A stretch of DNA of 64,000 bases, taken from Paragonimus westermani (Eukaryota > Platyhelminthes > Trematoda > Plagiorchiida > Troglotrematidae). The notes under the pieces are model-generated. The model had not been told where the DNA came from. It saw only the letters and a list, made by a program, of their open reading frames with translations, and searched no databases. Positions 36,480-48,789 of this stretch are shown here, piece by piece. The DNA lies in NCBI GenBank assembly GCA_008508345.1, contig QNGE01000280.1, positions 188,662 through 252,661 of the forward strand, read 5' to 3'. Numbering within the stretch: the stretch's first letter is position 1; each line of letters opens with the position of its first letter. The translations under genes were made by a program, and so were the position numbers.

Positions 36480-37310
36480 ACGTTACACAACATGTCTTAC
36501 CTAGGCATGCGCTGGACGGTCGAAATGGTCACGGAGCGCCTTCACTGGCGCAACGTCAATCGCGACATCCGCAAATAAGCCAAAGCGTACACGCACTATT
36601 AATGGCCTAAGGTTCACCGTCACACACGTGCCTAAGTAGGAAGTCTTGCGGCCCCTGATGGGCGTTTCTGTCATGTGCATGTTGACCTGGTAGGGTTTTG
36701 CCACAATTTGATAGATGTAGACAGATTTACTTATTGGCAAGAAGCTATACTAAGTCCGATCTGTTCGTCGGAAACGGTCGCACGCAATTTTTGAGCCGAT
36801 GGACTGTTTAATTTGTTTGCCCCGCGTTAGTGACCACTGAGTGCGAGTTACATTTTGACAGCCTTCCCGTCATATCCCAACGCGCTAAGTTGCAGTCGAA
36901 TTTACGTAACAGCTTATCACCCGGCAGCCGACGGGTTAGTTGAATGTTTTCATCGGCAAAATCCATTCGCGACGCGAGGCTATGCCATTAGTCTTGTAAG
37001 TTGTCCGAAACACGCTGAAGGCCGGCTTGCACACCGCAACCACCCAGTTAATCTATGGGTTTTGCTCACGCTTATCCGGAAAGATGGCTGCCACATGTGC
37101 AGTAGGACCCATCAGCTTTGCAGGTTGTGGTGATCAGTTGTCTGAACACGTGAGACAACTCCGAACCATCCCACCAACGGAAAAGACGCCGCCGATATAC
37201 ATAGATCCTTGTCCGCCAACGTGCTCCCACGTTTTGGTTTGTGTGATTTCTCCTCGACGACCTTTACACCTACCATATGCAGGTCCGTTCCACGTATTCA
37301 CGCAGTAGTG
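36480..37310 (+). pseudogene. integrase of copy D
   Basis: MRWTVEMVTERLHWRNVNRDIRK near 36505 is the zinc-region end, followed by HVHVDLVGF, DVDRFTYWQEAI (first catalytic Asp) near 36675-36750. VTAYHPAADGLVECFHRQ near 36912-36960 is the third catalytic block with the Glu kept. The C-terminal block LSEHVRQLRTIPPTEK then SHVLVCVISPRRPLHLPYAGPFHVF runs to 37308. The DRG block is not readable. Confidence 0.75.
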
Positions 37311-37314
37311 TAAG

Positions 37315-39590
37315 TGCTGTAACGCGCATTTCCCCTGCCAAGCGTTTTAATACTGCTTGGCTGCTAGGCCTGGGTTCCTGCTATGCGGCTTCCCCTAGGC
37401 TAACTTGTGCGGAGTCAAGAAAGACACGGTTGCGGTAAACACGCTGTGTTGCCAAAAACCAGTTCGACCAAATGAATGAAATGCCTGTAAATATATATCA
37501 TGAAATGGTGATGAGTAACTGTCTACTTGTCTAAGCCACTTCGCTTCCAAGTGGCCAAGTAAGGCCAAATCCATAGGCGTTAGTTTCTCGGGCTGGCGTG
37601 ACACCCCCACTCACTTGCACGTGTTCTGCTTGCTGGTACAACGTGCCCCCCAGTGCTTTGTTGCTGTCCGATTTCGCCAGCTGTCACCACGGCCCTGAAT
37701 GGTTTGAAATGATGACTGGTTTCCTCAGCCGTCACCGATATCCTGACTAGATTTTGCTAATGAGTTTGCCTCCTAACAATAAGACTCTCGTTTTGGAGTG
37801 CAATGGTACACTCAAAGCCATCTACATCGACAAATTTAGTCAATGTCTATAGAGGTACCCGACGTGGACGCTGATATGCTACCAGCAACATCCCCTACAG
37901 CTAATACACTGCCTAAAGTTTTCTCATGTTTGGTTTCGGTTGCGACCCCGCTTGCGTCGGCGGAGCCAAGTATTCGAGACAGAAGTGACCGGGAACTGTG
38001 GAGGACAGCGGAATTCGCAAACTACGTGGAATTTTGTTGTATATAGCTCGTGTTTTTGTTGACCTTCTTTACCAAGCTGATGTTAGCTGGATTCACCCAC
38101 AGCAAACTCAACCAACAAGACGTTTATTTTTCGAAAAAAGGAAAACCATCTTTTGCACACAATGAAAGCGGAAACCTGATGGGATTATCGCTTTCTATTA
38201 ATAAGCATTGCATATTCGAGCTGCTGTGGGTTAACCATTGATCCACAGAGAACGCTGAGATCACGCGACGCGAGGAGACGCTCGAAAACGTGAGATTCTG
38301 CGGAGGCCGGCTACGATAGACGCGACAAAAGCTACGATCCTGCTATGTCGATTACAACTTGCCCGTTCCCGTGACTGATAACCTTCCAAGACGTGGTTTC
38401 TCAACCAGTACCAATTTTTCTGCGTTCTCCTTCGACCCAGCTATATGGCGAGAGTAAATGGGACCATTCGTGCTCGTGCTCTCGGCTCCGTGCAATTGAA
38501 ACTAGTGCTTCAGTTGACTTTTATGGAGGGAGCTCTGTAGAGACCCCACTTGTTTGCTGCTACTCATGTCAGGGTACGAACGCTAGTCATACCCTTTTTG
38601 TTCCGTCATTCTACGTACTTAAACGTTTGTTCGAACGAACATGGATACCGGCAAGTACCGCGTGCACTCGAAGTTACGACCCTGCCGACTGTTTGGTCAC
38701 CGTTCTATGACAGCCAGTACCAAGTAGAAGTTGCGAGTGCTGCTTCATACTTTGACTGTTTTTCTGGGTTTTAGTCTCCGAGGTGCAACAGACTTAACGA
38801 GTTCAAAGGTCGTGCTAGAGGGACCCGTTGACGAATTTATTTTCTGCCTGTGTGCAGTCAACAGTGTTGGAAGGGTCGTTTGACACACTGTAATGTGGCT
38901 CGGCATGATGAAATTACACGATCACTGCGACCTAATCCAACACTCTTGCATATCACTTCACTCTCTGTAGACGCACCCGATACCACGCTCATAGAAAGCA
39001 GGTTATTGTTCACTGAGGGGTCTCCTCATTCTCTTTCAAGAGAGGTTTCGTCCTGTATAATGTTATAACTTTAAAAGATATTTTAAACCAGGTAAGGTTC
39101 TGGTATTGGATGGAATGTCTTGCAGTCATTTTGCCATGGAACTTGGAAAGCATGGGCTGCAACTATTCTGTTCATTTTAAAAGACTGTGTACAAGCATAT
39201 GACGATGAATGCGTATTACTAACTTTGGGGAGTACCTTTTAACTGTTCTCCAGATTTAGCATATCCGGTACATCAAAACACCATGACATTATCTGAGTAA
39301 ATTATCCGCTTCGTGAGCCAACTCAAATTTTTGGAGCCTACAAATGGTGAATCGTCTTTCCAAATTTCCCAAGAATGATGCAACCAAAGCACACTCAGTC
39401 CCGGAATAACAGAAGCAGATCATGCGCCCTACACGGACGCACACCTATGCACACGTCTTGATGAAGGGACGGCGATACCACAGGATGCTACTTAGAGCTA
39501 CCCTTCAGGGAAAGATGATCATTACGAATCTTCCAGCCGCGTCTTCGAGCTCACTTGTTGTCCCCTCTTCTCACACAGCCAAACAAGGAG
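37315..39590. other. unassigned stretch
   Basis: No supported feature. Plus frames at 37843-38046, 38393-38710 and 38850-39068 have no recognised domain. Because they lie upstream of a plus-strand LINE, part of this may be its first open frame and 5' region. Confidence 0.35.
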
Positions 39591-39599
39591 TTGGCTTTC

Positions 39600-42010
39600 G
39601 AACCGCCTGGGTTTATTGATCAATCTTCCGAAAACCAGACAGCAGGCTCACGAAGCATTCACTCACATCTTTGCAATTATGGAGAACTGGCTCTCGGCAG
39701 ACATCACTGTGAGTCAGCTGAATATCCCTCATAACTCCGTCCCTCGCGGTAACTGTTGTCGAGCGAGATTAGGTGCCTACGCGACCTTCCCTAATCGGAA
39801 ATCCCCGACACCGACAATCATCTAGAATTTCCAGTCCACCGATAAATGTGATGCCTCCCGGACATTGCTAGCATTGCGTGATCAAGGCACACTTCTTGGA
39901 GGTATATATCACTGTAATTCACGTAACAATTTGGAGAATGACTGTTAAAAAAGATGAAAATTTCTCTCAGCAGCAAGGTTTTTCTGACTTACTCATTTCG
40001 GGCGACTCCAATGCATCCAAGGCATTTTGGCTGCCAGTATCCTGCACGGACTGTTAGAGCGGAATCTGGACGACCACGTTTATGGTGAAACAACAACGTG
40101 TACGACGACGTGCACTCTGTGTGTCAACGACCGGACGCGGTATAATTCTCATCAGATCTCTTTACAGTTCGATCCAACTTTTAAAAACCAGAGCCACCTA
40201 GTGAGCAGTGGGTATGAAGCCATTTGGACACGCTGACCAATCATTACAAACTCTCAAGTTATATGCCACTGAGTCATTATGCGTTTCGAAGGGTATTTTA
40301 GGAGGCGGAGGATTTATTCGTATAGAATTAACTGTACGCTTTCTCCTACTGCTCGGTTCTTTCGCGAAAATTACGCTATCCCCTTATTGACCACTTCTAG
40401 TTGTCCTTCAAGCGTAAGCCTAAGGGAGACCCGGAGGACCTCGGTGTTTTCCACATCGTCCGAAATAGATATGGGCAGGAAACCGGCGAGCACACTAAAT
40501 TATTGCAACAAAAGATCCTCTCGAGAGTCTACGCTGACATAGATTCCTTGTCTAAACGTATAAGCCGGATGGTATAAGGGAAGTTTAATTCTGCGACTTC
40601 CCGAAGGAGTTCCCGCTTATGCTATTCAGCTGTGACCGAATTATTTCGGGCTCACTGTTCCGCAGTCCACAAAGCCAAACAGCCATCCTAATCCAACTCC
40701 ATGAAACTTCCGGTAGTCGCTCAGTAGTGCTGAGTTCTTCGCACTATACGTTCAGGAACTCTCATTCAGTGTTATTTCATATATTAAGGCAGATCCGGAC
40801 AAAGCCTATCCCATAATTCTCAAAGAAGCGGCTGTCGTTTTGGCAGAACTCTTTCACAAACTACTGAAACAGACACTTTCAGCTGGCAGTCCCCGATATA
40901 TGAAAGTAAAGCACGATCCCGCCCATCTTCAAAGCACGTGACCGGTACTCCGTGGATTGCTTTTGGTCACTAAGCTATTAATAACACATCCCGCAAGGTG
41001 GAGCGTATCAAAAATGCACCCTCCGGATGTGTCTACTAGGGAATGGTCATTTCTCTTCGACATAGCATGGCTTCTTTCTTAGAAGATCATGCATCGCAAG
41101 TGTTTGCCTTCCTGGAGGCAAAAGACAATGGCCTCATTCCGGGCGCTACTTTCTCTGAATCATCTGGAAGCTTATAGTGTCCAGGAGAAATTCCTACATG
41201 AAACGTCCTCCGTTGGATTACCTACTTTCCTGAAAATAAAACTTTCATCCAATTTGTGCGACAGTTTCTCAAGGATCGGTACTAGACCCTGTGTTATTTC
41301 TCACTTACATCGACGAAGTTTTAGTCGGCGATCTAGAAAACCAGACTGTTGATGATCTCAGTGCACTACAGATAAATCTTGATGGGAGAAAGCGGTGGCT
41401 GAACGACTAAGGTTTCGCTTCTCTAACATGGGTGCGTACACTTGCTGATCGGTAGGGACTCTGACAACGCATTCGAAATTCACAATGCCCTCAATACAGT
41501 GTACATCATGGAAAATAACCGAAAGGATGATCTAGACGTTTGGATGTCATTCATTTTCGTGTGTTATCATGAGATGACAGCCAAAAGATGTCTGCTACCT
41601 GCAGGATGATCAAGCACACTGGGCTCACGCAGAAAAGTGATTTGAAAACCTCAAGGAGTTTATGTAAAATTGCAACTACAATATGCCAGTCAAATCGTGG
41701 GTACCAGCTTGAATAATAAAGTTCATCATCCAGCTTGTTCAGCGGGTGGCTACAGAGCTTCCCACTGTCCTGCAGTCAGTGGCGCTGACACGCGGCGTAT
41801 ACGCCTATGTCGCTCAAAAGTCGACAAGATCATTCAGAATCCACTCCTGTAGCCCCGGTGAGACATTAAAAACCGATTCATTTTGAACGCACTGAAGTCA
41901 CTCATAATAGTTTCATAAGAATGACGTTGCAATTTACGGTGTTTTCGGGCCACGCAAATTTAGTGGGCGCCACAGAGCGTATCGTGTATCAGGTGGCTGG
42001 AAGTCCGCAA
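39600..42010 (+). pseudogene. CR1-type LINE with endonuclease, RT and C-terminus
   Basis: Plus-strand blocks in order. Endonuclease: LLGGIYHCNSRNN near 39890 and DLLISGDSNA near 39990, where the family has GDFNAP. RT: KADPDKAYPIILKEAAVVLAE near 40790 (family PGPDEIHPIILKE), and VSQGSVLDPVLFLTYIDEVLV near 41262-41320. A substrate-binding block GRDSDNAFEIHNALNTV then lies near 41451-41500. C-terminus: LQYASQIVGTSLNNKVH near 41673 and LIRMTLQ-type residues to about 42010. The catalytic FADD block is not readable, and frames change repeatedly. This is the most complete LINE in the window but is inactive. Confidence 0.7.
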
Positions 42011-42689
42011 TGGCTTTGGGTACCGGAAGTTTCCGATTTAGGAAAATGACTTCATCACCCATTGTTCTTTTAAAAATGTTGGCTGGCAAAACGAATATCC
42101 GTAGACACCCATTTCAGCACCATTGATGTTATCTGTAAGCGGGGTCTCGATGAAACCAGAGATATAAGGAAGATTCTTTGAATGTCGCGCTTCCATCCTC
42201 TCATGGTTTGTTTTACGATTGACATGAAAACAAGCAAGCATCAACCACAGCCCCAGAAGTGGTTGCAACATGTTTTTTGTAAACAGCGAGACCCCGTTGT
42301 CGCTAGTGAAGTGATGTTTGCTGTCAACTAGCTGTCTGATTTCTCGTATCCTGTTTGGCAGATATAAAATTTGTAGACATGCACTGGAGAGCTACTCCTT
42401 CATTTGCATTCCAAGAAAAGTGAGAGCTGAACAAGGCAGACAGCTTCAGAGGGAATACCCGAAACTGAATAAAGCAGTATGGACGGCGGTGAGTTTGGAT
42501 TCAGTTTGATCAGTCGAGTTGTTCTAATGTCCCTTCTTCGTGGCCACGAGCGCAATACCAATGGTTGTGCGTACGCAGGCTACCACAGGAGACCTTGACA
42601 ACATTATTGGAGTTGCGGTTTGCGACCTTCGTACCCTTCTAAAATCCACGGTTTGGGAGAGTGTTGGATAAGAAGCGTTGACGAAGGCA

Positions 42690-43336
42690 CTGTGCTTGGT
42701 ATTTTTGAGGCCACTAGCAAGAATACCCAGCGAAGAGGTTCCAAGAAATGCCGGACGGCGTGGTCACGTTCGAGGTTTGGGTCAGGCATTATGAGAACCT
42801 TTTCAATGGAGACGCAGTAAAATTAGATTACAGTCCCCGATTCCGAAGATTCCCTCACGAACCTTGCTAAACTTAACGCACTCAGTGTTGTAACTATGTT
42901 CTACCAAAGAATCCAAGTAGATGTTCAATCGCAGACACTGTACAGTGTTCGACTTGCACTCCCAGCGACCGCATTCCATTGATCAATACTAGATGTCAAT
43001 GCTTGCAACTCAGTTAGCAATGCCCGGAGGATTTTCTAACATTTGCCAGTGCGGTCGATCGCGAACGTGAGAAGCTTAAACTGTTAAATTTAACAAAATG
43101 ATCAGTTTCAAACCCTGATTTTGTGTAGACTTAAACCAACATATGATATGGGTATCCGTACACCTGCCTTTTCACATCTAGAAAAGAACCAAGATATGAC
43201 GCTGCAGACCGTGGAAGGTAAATACAAACGATTAATAAATCTTAAATACGATGCCAGGTTGATCGTAGGCAAGCACAACAACGAAGAAAACCTCCATGTC
43301 TGTCGTCAACAAAGCAGGAAGCATACAGCCAACTGA
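42690..43336 (+). pseudogene. Mag-type gypsy gag fragment
   Basis: In three successive frames: VTFEVWVRHYENLFNGDAV near 42758 (gag start region of Mag-type elements), NYVLPKNPSRCSIADTV near 42895, INTRCQCLQLS near 42985 and EDFLTFASAVDREREKLKLL near 43025. The frame 43121-43336 then has MTLQTVEGKYKRLINLKYDA. This is the same order as the gag of the Mag-type element at 20.7-21.3 kb. No zinc knuckles or pol follow before the BEL/Pao element. It may be the 5' part of the element whose integrase lies at 50.8-52.0 kb on the same strand. Confidence 0.6.
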
Positions 43337-43339
43337 ATT

Positions 43340-44260
43340 CGCAGCAAGGCCAAAAATGTGGTTAACATGTACATCAAGAAGTTCTTTGTAAGATAACACC
43401 CCCGTTGAGGCGTGTTGGAAGGCCCAGACAGAAGTCGAACTATTAAGATTTTCATTTTAACATTGTCTTTGCAGCGTTCGATATTGATATTTCGAATAAC
43501 AGAAAATGTACTTACATTTAACAGAATTTTGCGAAAATGTCATGAAATCGTTCGCTAACGAGTCAAGTTCACACCGAGGTATACGTAATCTGTTGGTCCG
43601 TTAAATGCTCTTCTCAATATCCAGCGACAGAGAAGATAATCTATCATCGAAATGGACAGTGGATAGGCGCTCTTAAAACTTGGATTTAATACGGTGTTAA
43701 CTGAGTCAGTGTGCAAGAGGATTAAATCTCACCTCGAATATGAACGATCCCCAGAAAATGAGCAGAGAATGTGCTCGTGAAAATTCAACAACTAGACACC
43801 ATTTAGTAATGGGAGAAGATAAAATAGAATTGATCTCAGACAAACAAATGCTCATTTGTTGAAGCAGAGCAAGACGAATGTTCGGGCTTTGAGAAATAAT
43901 AAGGATTGTAGGCAACACGATGAAAAGTAAGGAAGAAGGGTGGTTAAGTTTGGCATTTAGGAATTACAGGGCTCAGATTGAAGTAGAGTAAGGAAAGCGG
44001 TTGCAGTAGTTGGCTTAAGAGTAGATATGATGAATGTAGTTTAGTTGAAAGGTAACTAGACCATAGAGCCACCATTCAACATCAATTAAAAAGGGCATAG
44101 CAACCTCCAAAATGATGCAGCGGACCTTAACAAAATCAAAACTGTACCCCGAAAACCAGGTGGTTTTCCAAGCTGGAGACGGCAGCTGAGGCATCTGCAA
44201 CCTATTGTTTTGGCGGAGATCTCGGCACCTTTTGTTTTATCTGTAACCACCCGGTGTTAT
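43340..44260. other. unassigned stretch, possible BEL/Pao 3' LTR region
   Basis: No coding signal. It lies immediately downstream (minus strand) of the BEL/Pao integrase end, so a 3' LTR is expected here, but no second copy exists in the window to prove it. Confidence 0.35.
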
Positions 44261-44261
44261 T

Positions 44262-45400
44262 CTACAGAACCTTCTAGGAAACATAGCTATCCGATATTCC
44301 ATCTTATAGTTCCATCGGAAGTTCTCACTGACATATACGTCGTACGTGTCCGTTGTCGCCAGGAAATATCTCGGTGATTACACCATATGACCAAACACCC
44401 CTGGAGGTCTTTCCGTGAAGAACTATGTCGCCTATCTGGAGGTCGCGCGAAGACTTCGGCCAATGAAGCATAATCTGTAACTGGGGCAAATATTCACACT
44501 ACCATCTCCAAAACACATTAGGTAAGTGATGTGTTTGGTATGAAGTTTAGACAGTGTCACCTCATACATGATTAGATCTACATTCGATCTCAACGGGAGA
44601 AAATCACCGAAACTAAGCATTCGAGGGTTGTCTGAATCGTCATAAACGGGCACGAGTGACCTTGCGTTGACAATTCGCTCAACTTCCACCATTTAGGTTT
44701 GGGTAACTCTTCGTTTTTCACTTACTGTCTTGTTATCGACAACGGTACTCGTTTCACTGTTCGAATCATTCTCCCCCAAGCCCCGCCGTGACGACTTGCA
44801 CCCGGAGGATTGAAATGTCGGCTGCTCTCTTGATTCGGTAGTTTGCCTGTCAACGCACACTGGTCCAGGGGCCGTAGCCTGTTTTAGATCCAGGTCAACT
44901 CCAAAATAGTCGGAACCGTTGTCACTCTAAGTGGCCTTTGGCGTGCCCCGCCTTCCAAATAATAGAATCAGTACCATGAGTAAAGGGTCCGTAGATATGA
45001 AATTGTCTACTTCTATGTGAATACCACAGATCTGCAAACATGTAGATATACAGCCACAACGTTCGGGTTCGTTTCTTTCTATACGCACCTTGAATGGGCA
45101 TAAGTACGCCACTTCACAATAACGGAATGATTAACCGTCCACCGATACCCTCACCGATGTGGTTAATGCTATCGTTTAAGTGCACTACGACATAAACCTC
45201 CTTGAAGCGGCAGCACTCACCTAACATCCGTTTGACAGCAGCTATAACTCCAAAATCCAGAACCGTCTTCCATTGCTGGCAGACACACGAAAGGCACCCA
45301 TGTGCCCATCGTATCGAAGGGCTTGTAACAGCACCGTAACAGAGAATGATAATCAGGTTCACGCTGTCTTCTTTTACTGGTCATATCCTATCGCCAAGAT
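44262..45400 (-). pseudogene. BEL/Pao integrase
   Basis: Right to left. FGVIAAVKRMLGECCRFKEV near 45250 is the zinc region, followed by PFKVRIERNEPERCGCISTCLQICGIHIEV near 45090-45010 (core start). Next come RRGTPKAT and SDNGSDYFG near 44930 (second catalytic Asp kept). FQSSGCKSSRRGLGEND near 44810 stands where the family has GGxWERxIR, so the catalytic Glu block is distorted. MVEVERIVNARSLVPV is near 44690, and the C-terminal end is DLQIGDIVL...RGVWSYGVI near 44440, then DGTI and LCFLEGS near 44270. The order and spacing are typical, but the frame changes at least four times. Confidence 0.82.
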
Positions 45401-45450
45401 ACAACGCCCCATCTACCAACACTGGCTGCAACCTTTTAAGTCTACCGACC

Positions 45451-47290
45451 TTACGGGGGTTTATGGTGAAGACACTCAGGACTCTCAGTTCCTAGAAGAA
45501 CCCGCGCTGTTGCGCGAACTTCATTGGTTTGGGACGTTGATTTCGGATTCATGAAGTGGTCCCGCTCTGACTGACGCACTTTGTCTGGTGCACATCGCCA
45601 CGGACACAACTCTAACATAGCGTAGTAGTCAAGTAACGGCCGCAGTAAACTAGTTCGAGTAGAATATCTCGATGCAGGTTGGTTCAGCATGAAGTTAAAG
45701 TCAGATTCCGTGGTAATCGCATAGGTGCGTCTAATCTCGGCGTCTTTTTTTGACCAGCACAATGAAGTTGGCATATTCGTCCATTGTCCTTCTGGGTTCT
45801 GAAGCTCGGAACCTCCTGCCAGAGTTCCATCTCCTTGCACAAGGCTCGTGATACTCCTCTGGACGCTGCATCGGACGAAATTTATCGCTGAAGACACATG
45901 CCTCCATTGGTGGACGAAAGTGAAGCTGTGGATGGGTCTTACATGATTGGCAGCCAAAGTTGCAAGACGCGATGATGTGTTTTGTAGGAATTGGAACACT
46001 GTTGTGGATTCTATCCACAGTACAAGATTGCTTATTGGGATTTTCTACCCGCGGATCAGGAAATACCTCAACCAGAATGATAAAACGGCTACCGTGGTCT
46101 TCAGCCTCGGTACCATAACTGCCTTCTTTGAGGTCACCTTAGATTTCTCATCAGAGAGTCGCAGTGAATACCATTACCCGGGACAACCGGCCTTAGGTGG
46201 CCCACTGCTAGGTAACCGACTTCTGAAGCATCACATAACATGCAGTTCGACAAGGTTTGTCGACGGAATTCCATCAACACTGAATCTAGGCGATGCCACG
46301 CTATCCTTAGATCCTATATCGTTTAGCCAACATTTCCAGCACACCCGATCATACTTCGTTATATCGAGCCCCTACCTTGGTGACAAAGTTATTGGAGCAA
46401 CCGGCGAGCCGACAATAACACTGGTGTTATTATTCCCGGAGAGATGGTACAGCGAAGCCACACAACTTAATATTCCTGTTTTCGTGTGACAATGTGAGCA
46501 AGGTTGATTCGGAACCGAAAACAAACGTCAGCCATATTCCACCTCACGTCCAGAGATCGCTGATGTTTACAAATCTGGGGTTTAAGATATCGGGAGTCAG
46601 AGGTTCCCCTCGTTGGCCTTACTACAGTTAGAAACGCACTTTATGAGATCGAACTTACAGAGCCGCACAATTGCTTGAGGTTCATCTGTCACAGCCATAC
46701 CGTTGAGTATTAAGTCGAATGACACCAAGCTGTCATTCACGTAGGAGTTCTCTTCCAATACGCCTGCAGTATTTGGTCGAAATTCCCTATAATTATCCAC
46801 AGCTATTTTCTGTAATGCGAAACTAGCCTAAAATGTTGCTCCAAGTTGGGGTACATTCAGTCAGCACGTGTCCGGCGGTCCTTCAGACGAGCTGGAACCG
46901 CACCAAAAAACGTAATGCACCTCGATCATGATATGGAACTCTCTTTGCCAGGAACATCTCTTCATTGTCGATGGAGAGATGTCACCGGGTATTTTCGGAA
47001 ACATCAAGTACTTCTAATATGCTGCTATTCAGGCCCAAACCCTGGAGTAAGTTTTTGTTGACAGACGCACCCCGGCGTTCAACGTCACAATCGGATCACC
47101 CGTACCTTACTGGGCTTATTCAGGTTGAGTAAGGAATGGCGTGGAAAGTACAATCTTCGTGTTACAGTTGAAACGCTCTTACTTATGTAGCCCTTCTTGA
47201 TGTGCCTCAGCATTACGACGGGTACCCAGAGCTCAGCTGTGGGTCTCAAATCAACCTTCTGTTCGATGCAGCAAGGCATTTCTCAGTCAT
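45451..47290 (-). pseudogene. BEL/Pao reverse transcriptase and RNase H
   Basis: The RT starts with RLYFPRHSLLNLNKPSKVRV near 47150, then RGASVNKNLLQGL near 47050, a RVPYHDRGALRFF block near 46930 and EENSYVNDSLVS near 46740, where the catalytic YVDD has become YVND. Then comes TGILSCVASLYHLSG near 46490 (family RGILSxVASxYDPLG). RNase H follows (LVELHVM near 46250; ESTTVFQFLQNTSSRLATLAANHV near 46010-45940). The linker to integrase is the 182-aa frame 45999-45451, with WRHVSSAIN and EGQWTNMPTSL. A 180-aa plus frame at 45947-46489 is its shadow. Inactive. Confidence 0.83.
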
Positions 47291-47759
47291 CTCTTTATTG
47301 GCTTGCAATGTCGAACTATCATTTCTCCATGGCAAACATGTCTCTTATTGATCTTCCTTGGGTAATGCACTGCTTTCAGTTATTCTCAATGCTTGGCTGT
47401 CCATCGCAGAAGACTCTTTTCCTCCTAATTGTTTCCGTTATTGAATCTTGACTCAATCAAATCATCCAACAAGACCTGACTTGCTCTGCCCAGGTTTATG
47501 CAATGTTACATCCGTGCCATGGTACGACAGGGTCGCTTAAGACTCCAGCCGAAAATGGTCTTCCACGCACAAAGCTCACTGCCCAGTGTCTGCAGCAGTA
47601 CCGAGTGTGCTTCAGGGACGTTGCATCTTATCAGAATCTCTACGCTGGTTTCAATCAAACTCTGGACGAGAATACCCTTCAGGTGAGGCTATTTATCTAC
47701 CCCAAAATGTTGGATGACGTCATCTTGCTTCAGCGACAACCGCTTCAATTGAACCAGCT

Positions 47760-48770
47760 GTGACAGACTGCTTCTGATCCAACGACTGCAACTCAGTTGA
47801 TACCTTGTTGCTTGGTGTTGTAAAGGTTCCGGGTGGGGTAAAAAACATCATCTGACGGGGCCGTCCCTAAAAATCAATCGCCCTTGCGATAAATTCAACG
47901 TAAAACATAGTGTCGGACCCATTATACACAAAGTCATACGTCGTTACCATCGCTTTCGGGCCAACCAACCTTATCAGGACGAATCTCAGATACACGCCGT
48001 CCAGGTTAGACGTGACACTGCACAACGATGACTGTCCTTACCTGGCTCAGGTCATGCTTGTCTTTATGAATCAGCATATGATGGCGTCGACCAAAACATG
48101 GATTCGCACGTCGTGTGTACCCTCCAGGATTATGCTGCATGGTTCACCTTGAAGCAAAAAGCAGCGTTCGCTGTTCTTCAACATTGCTCCACGTTTCTTC
48201 AAAGATCGACCGCCGAACCACCCGCAAACAGATAGGTCGTGGTTGCCCTTATAAACTGGACACTTTGAGTTCACCCTCTCATGAGGTACACCTACTCCGA
48301 CTTTGCATTTCGAGTACCTGACTCAGAGGGTCAAGAGTACGTTGGATTACCTGTACTGCCCTCTGAGCGAGCGGCCATATGGCCACACTGATTAGCGTTG
48401 ACCGCCACTCTTTTCTCCGCGAAGTTTAATAGGTCGCTGATGGTAGGCACCCTTCCACACCCCGTTATGTTCTCAGCAACTTCTGCCCATCATTCCTGTA
48501 AGTGGTGGGGCGATTGCCCAACTGACCTAATGAGGTTGGTTGAGCAGTTTGTTTTTACCCTGTTATCTAGCTGCATTAACAGCGCCTTACAGCCTTTCAT
48601 CTGACCGGCTAGTCCACATAAACTACCAACATAGCCGGCGATTAAATTAGGACCCATGAAAACTTCCTTACTTACCGCTTGCCTAACTTCACGTCCACAG
48701 CCAGATTGCTGGTGCAGAATTCTTTTGGAAGTGCTCAATTGCTAGTTTTGCCCTACTACGACAGCGACGC
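47760..48770 (-). pseudogene. BEL/Pao gag C-terminal part and protease
   Basis: The gag frame 48738-48490 reads GCGREVRQAVSKEVFMGPN and ends LIRSVGQSPHHLQE. A frame change leads to TISDLLNFAEKRVAV near 48430. The zinc region CPVYKGNHDLSVC..F is near 48260 (family CxxCxxxHxxxxC). Protease blocks follow: LVGPKAMVTTYDFVYNGSDTMF at 47980-47920 (family YALLDNGSDTTL), so the active-site Asp is replaced by Tyr. The gag N-terminal half is absent. Confidence 0.75.
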
Positions 48771-48789
48771 AACGAACGTGGGGGCTTTA

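Larger units (their letters stand above)
34150..37310 (+). mobile_element. CsRn1-like Ty3/gypsy element, copy D
   Basis: A plus-strand gag-pol remnant in normal order: gag coil and zinc box (34320-34580), protease and RT start (34666-35253), RT (35254-35760), RNase H (35760-36300), and zinc region with integrase (36480-37308). No LTR pair was found. It abuts the RTE remnant on its left in opposite orientation. Decay is heavy, with a frame change about every 100-200 bases. Confidence 0.78.
44262..48770 (-). mobile_element. BEL/Pao retrotransposon remnant, gag to integrase
   Basis: A 4.5-kb minus-strand element with every BEL/Pao domain readable in order: gag (48770-48071), protease (47990-47760), RT (47290-46560), RNase H (46560-45700), and integrase (45400-44262). 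The first part of gag is missing: at about 48770 the sequence switches abruptly to a Mag-type RT. No LTR pair. Stops and frame changes throughout. Confidence 0.85.

Noticed and set aside
45947..46489. A 180-aa open frame on the plus strand
   Set aside because: The opposite strand carries BEL/Pao RNase H motifs over the same bases, so this frame is a shadow.
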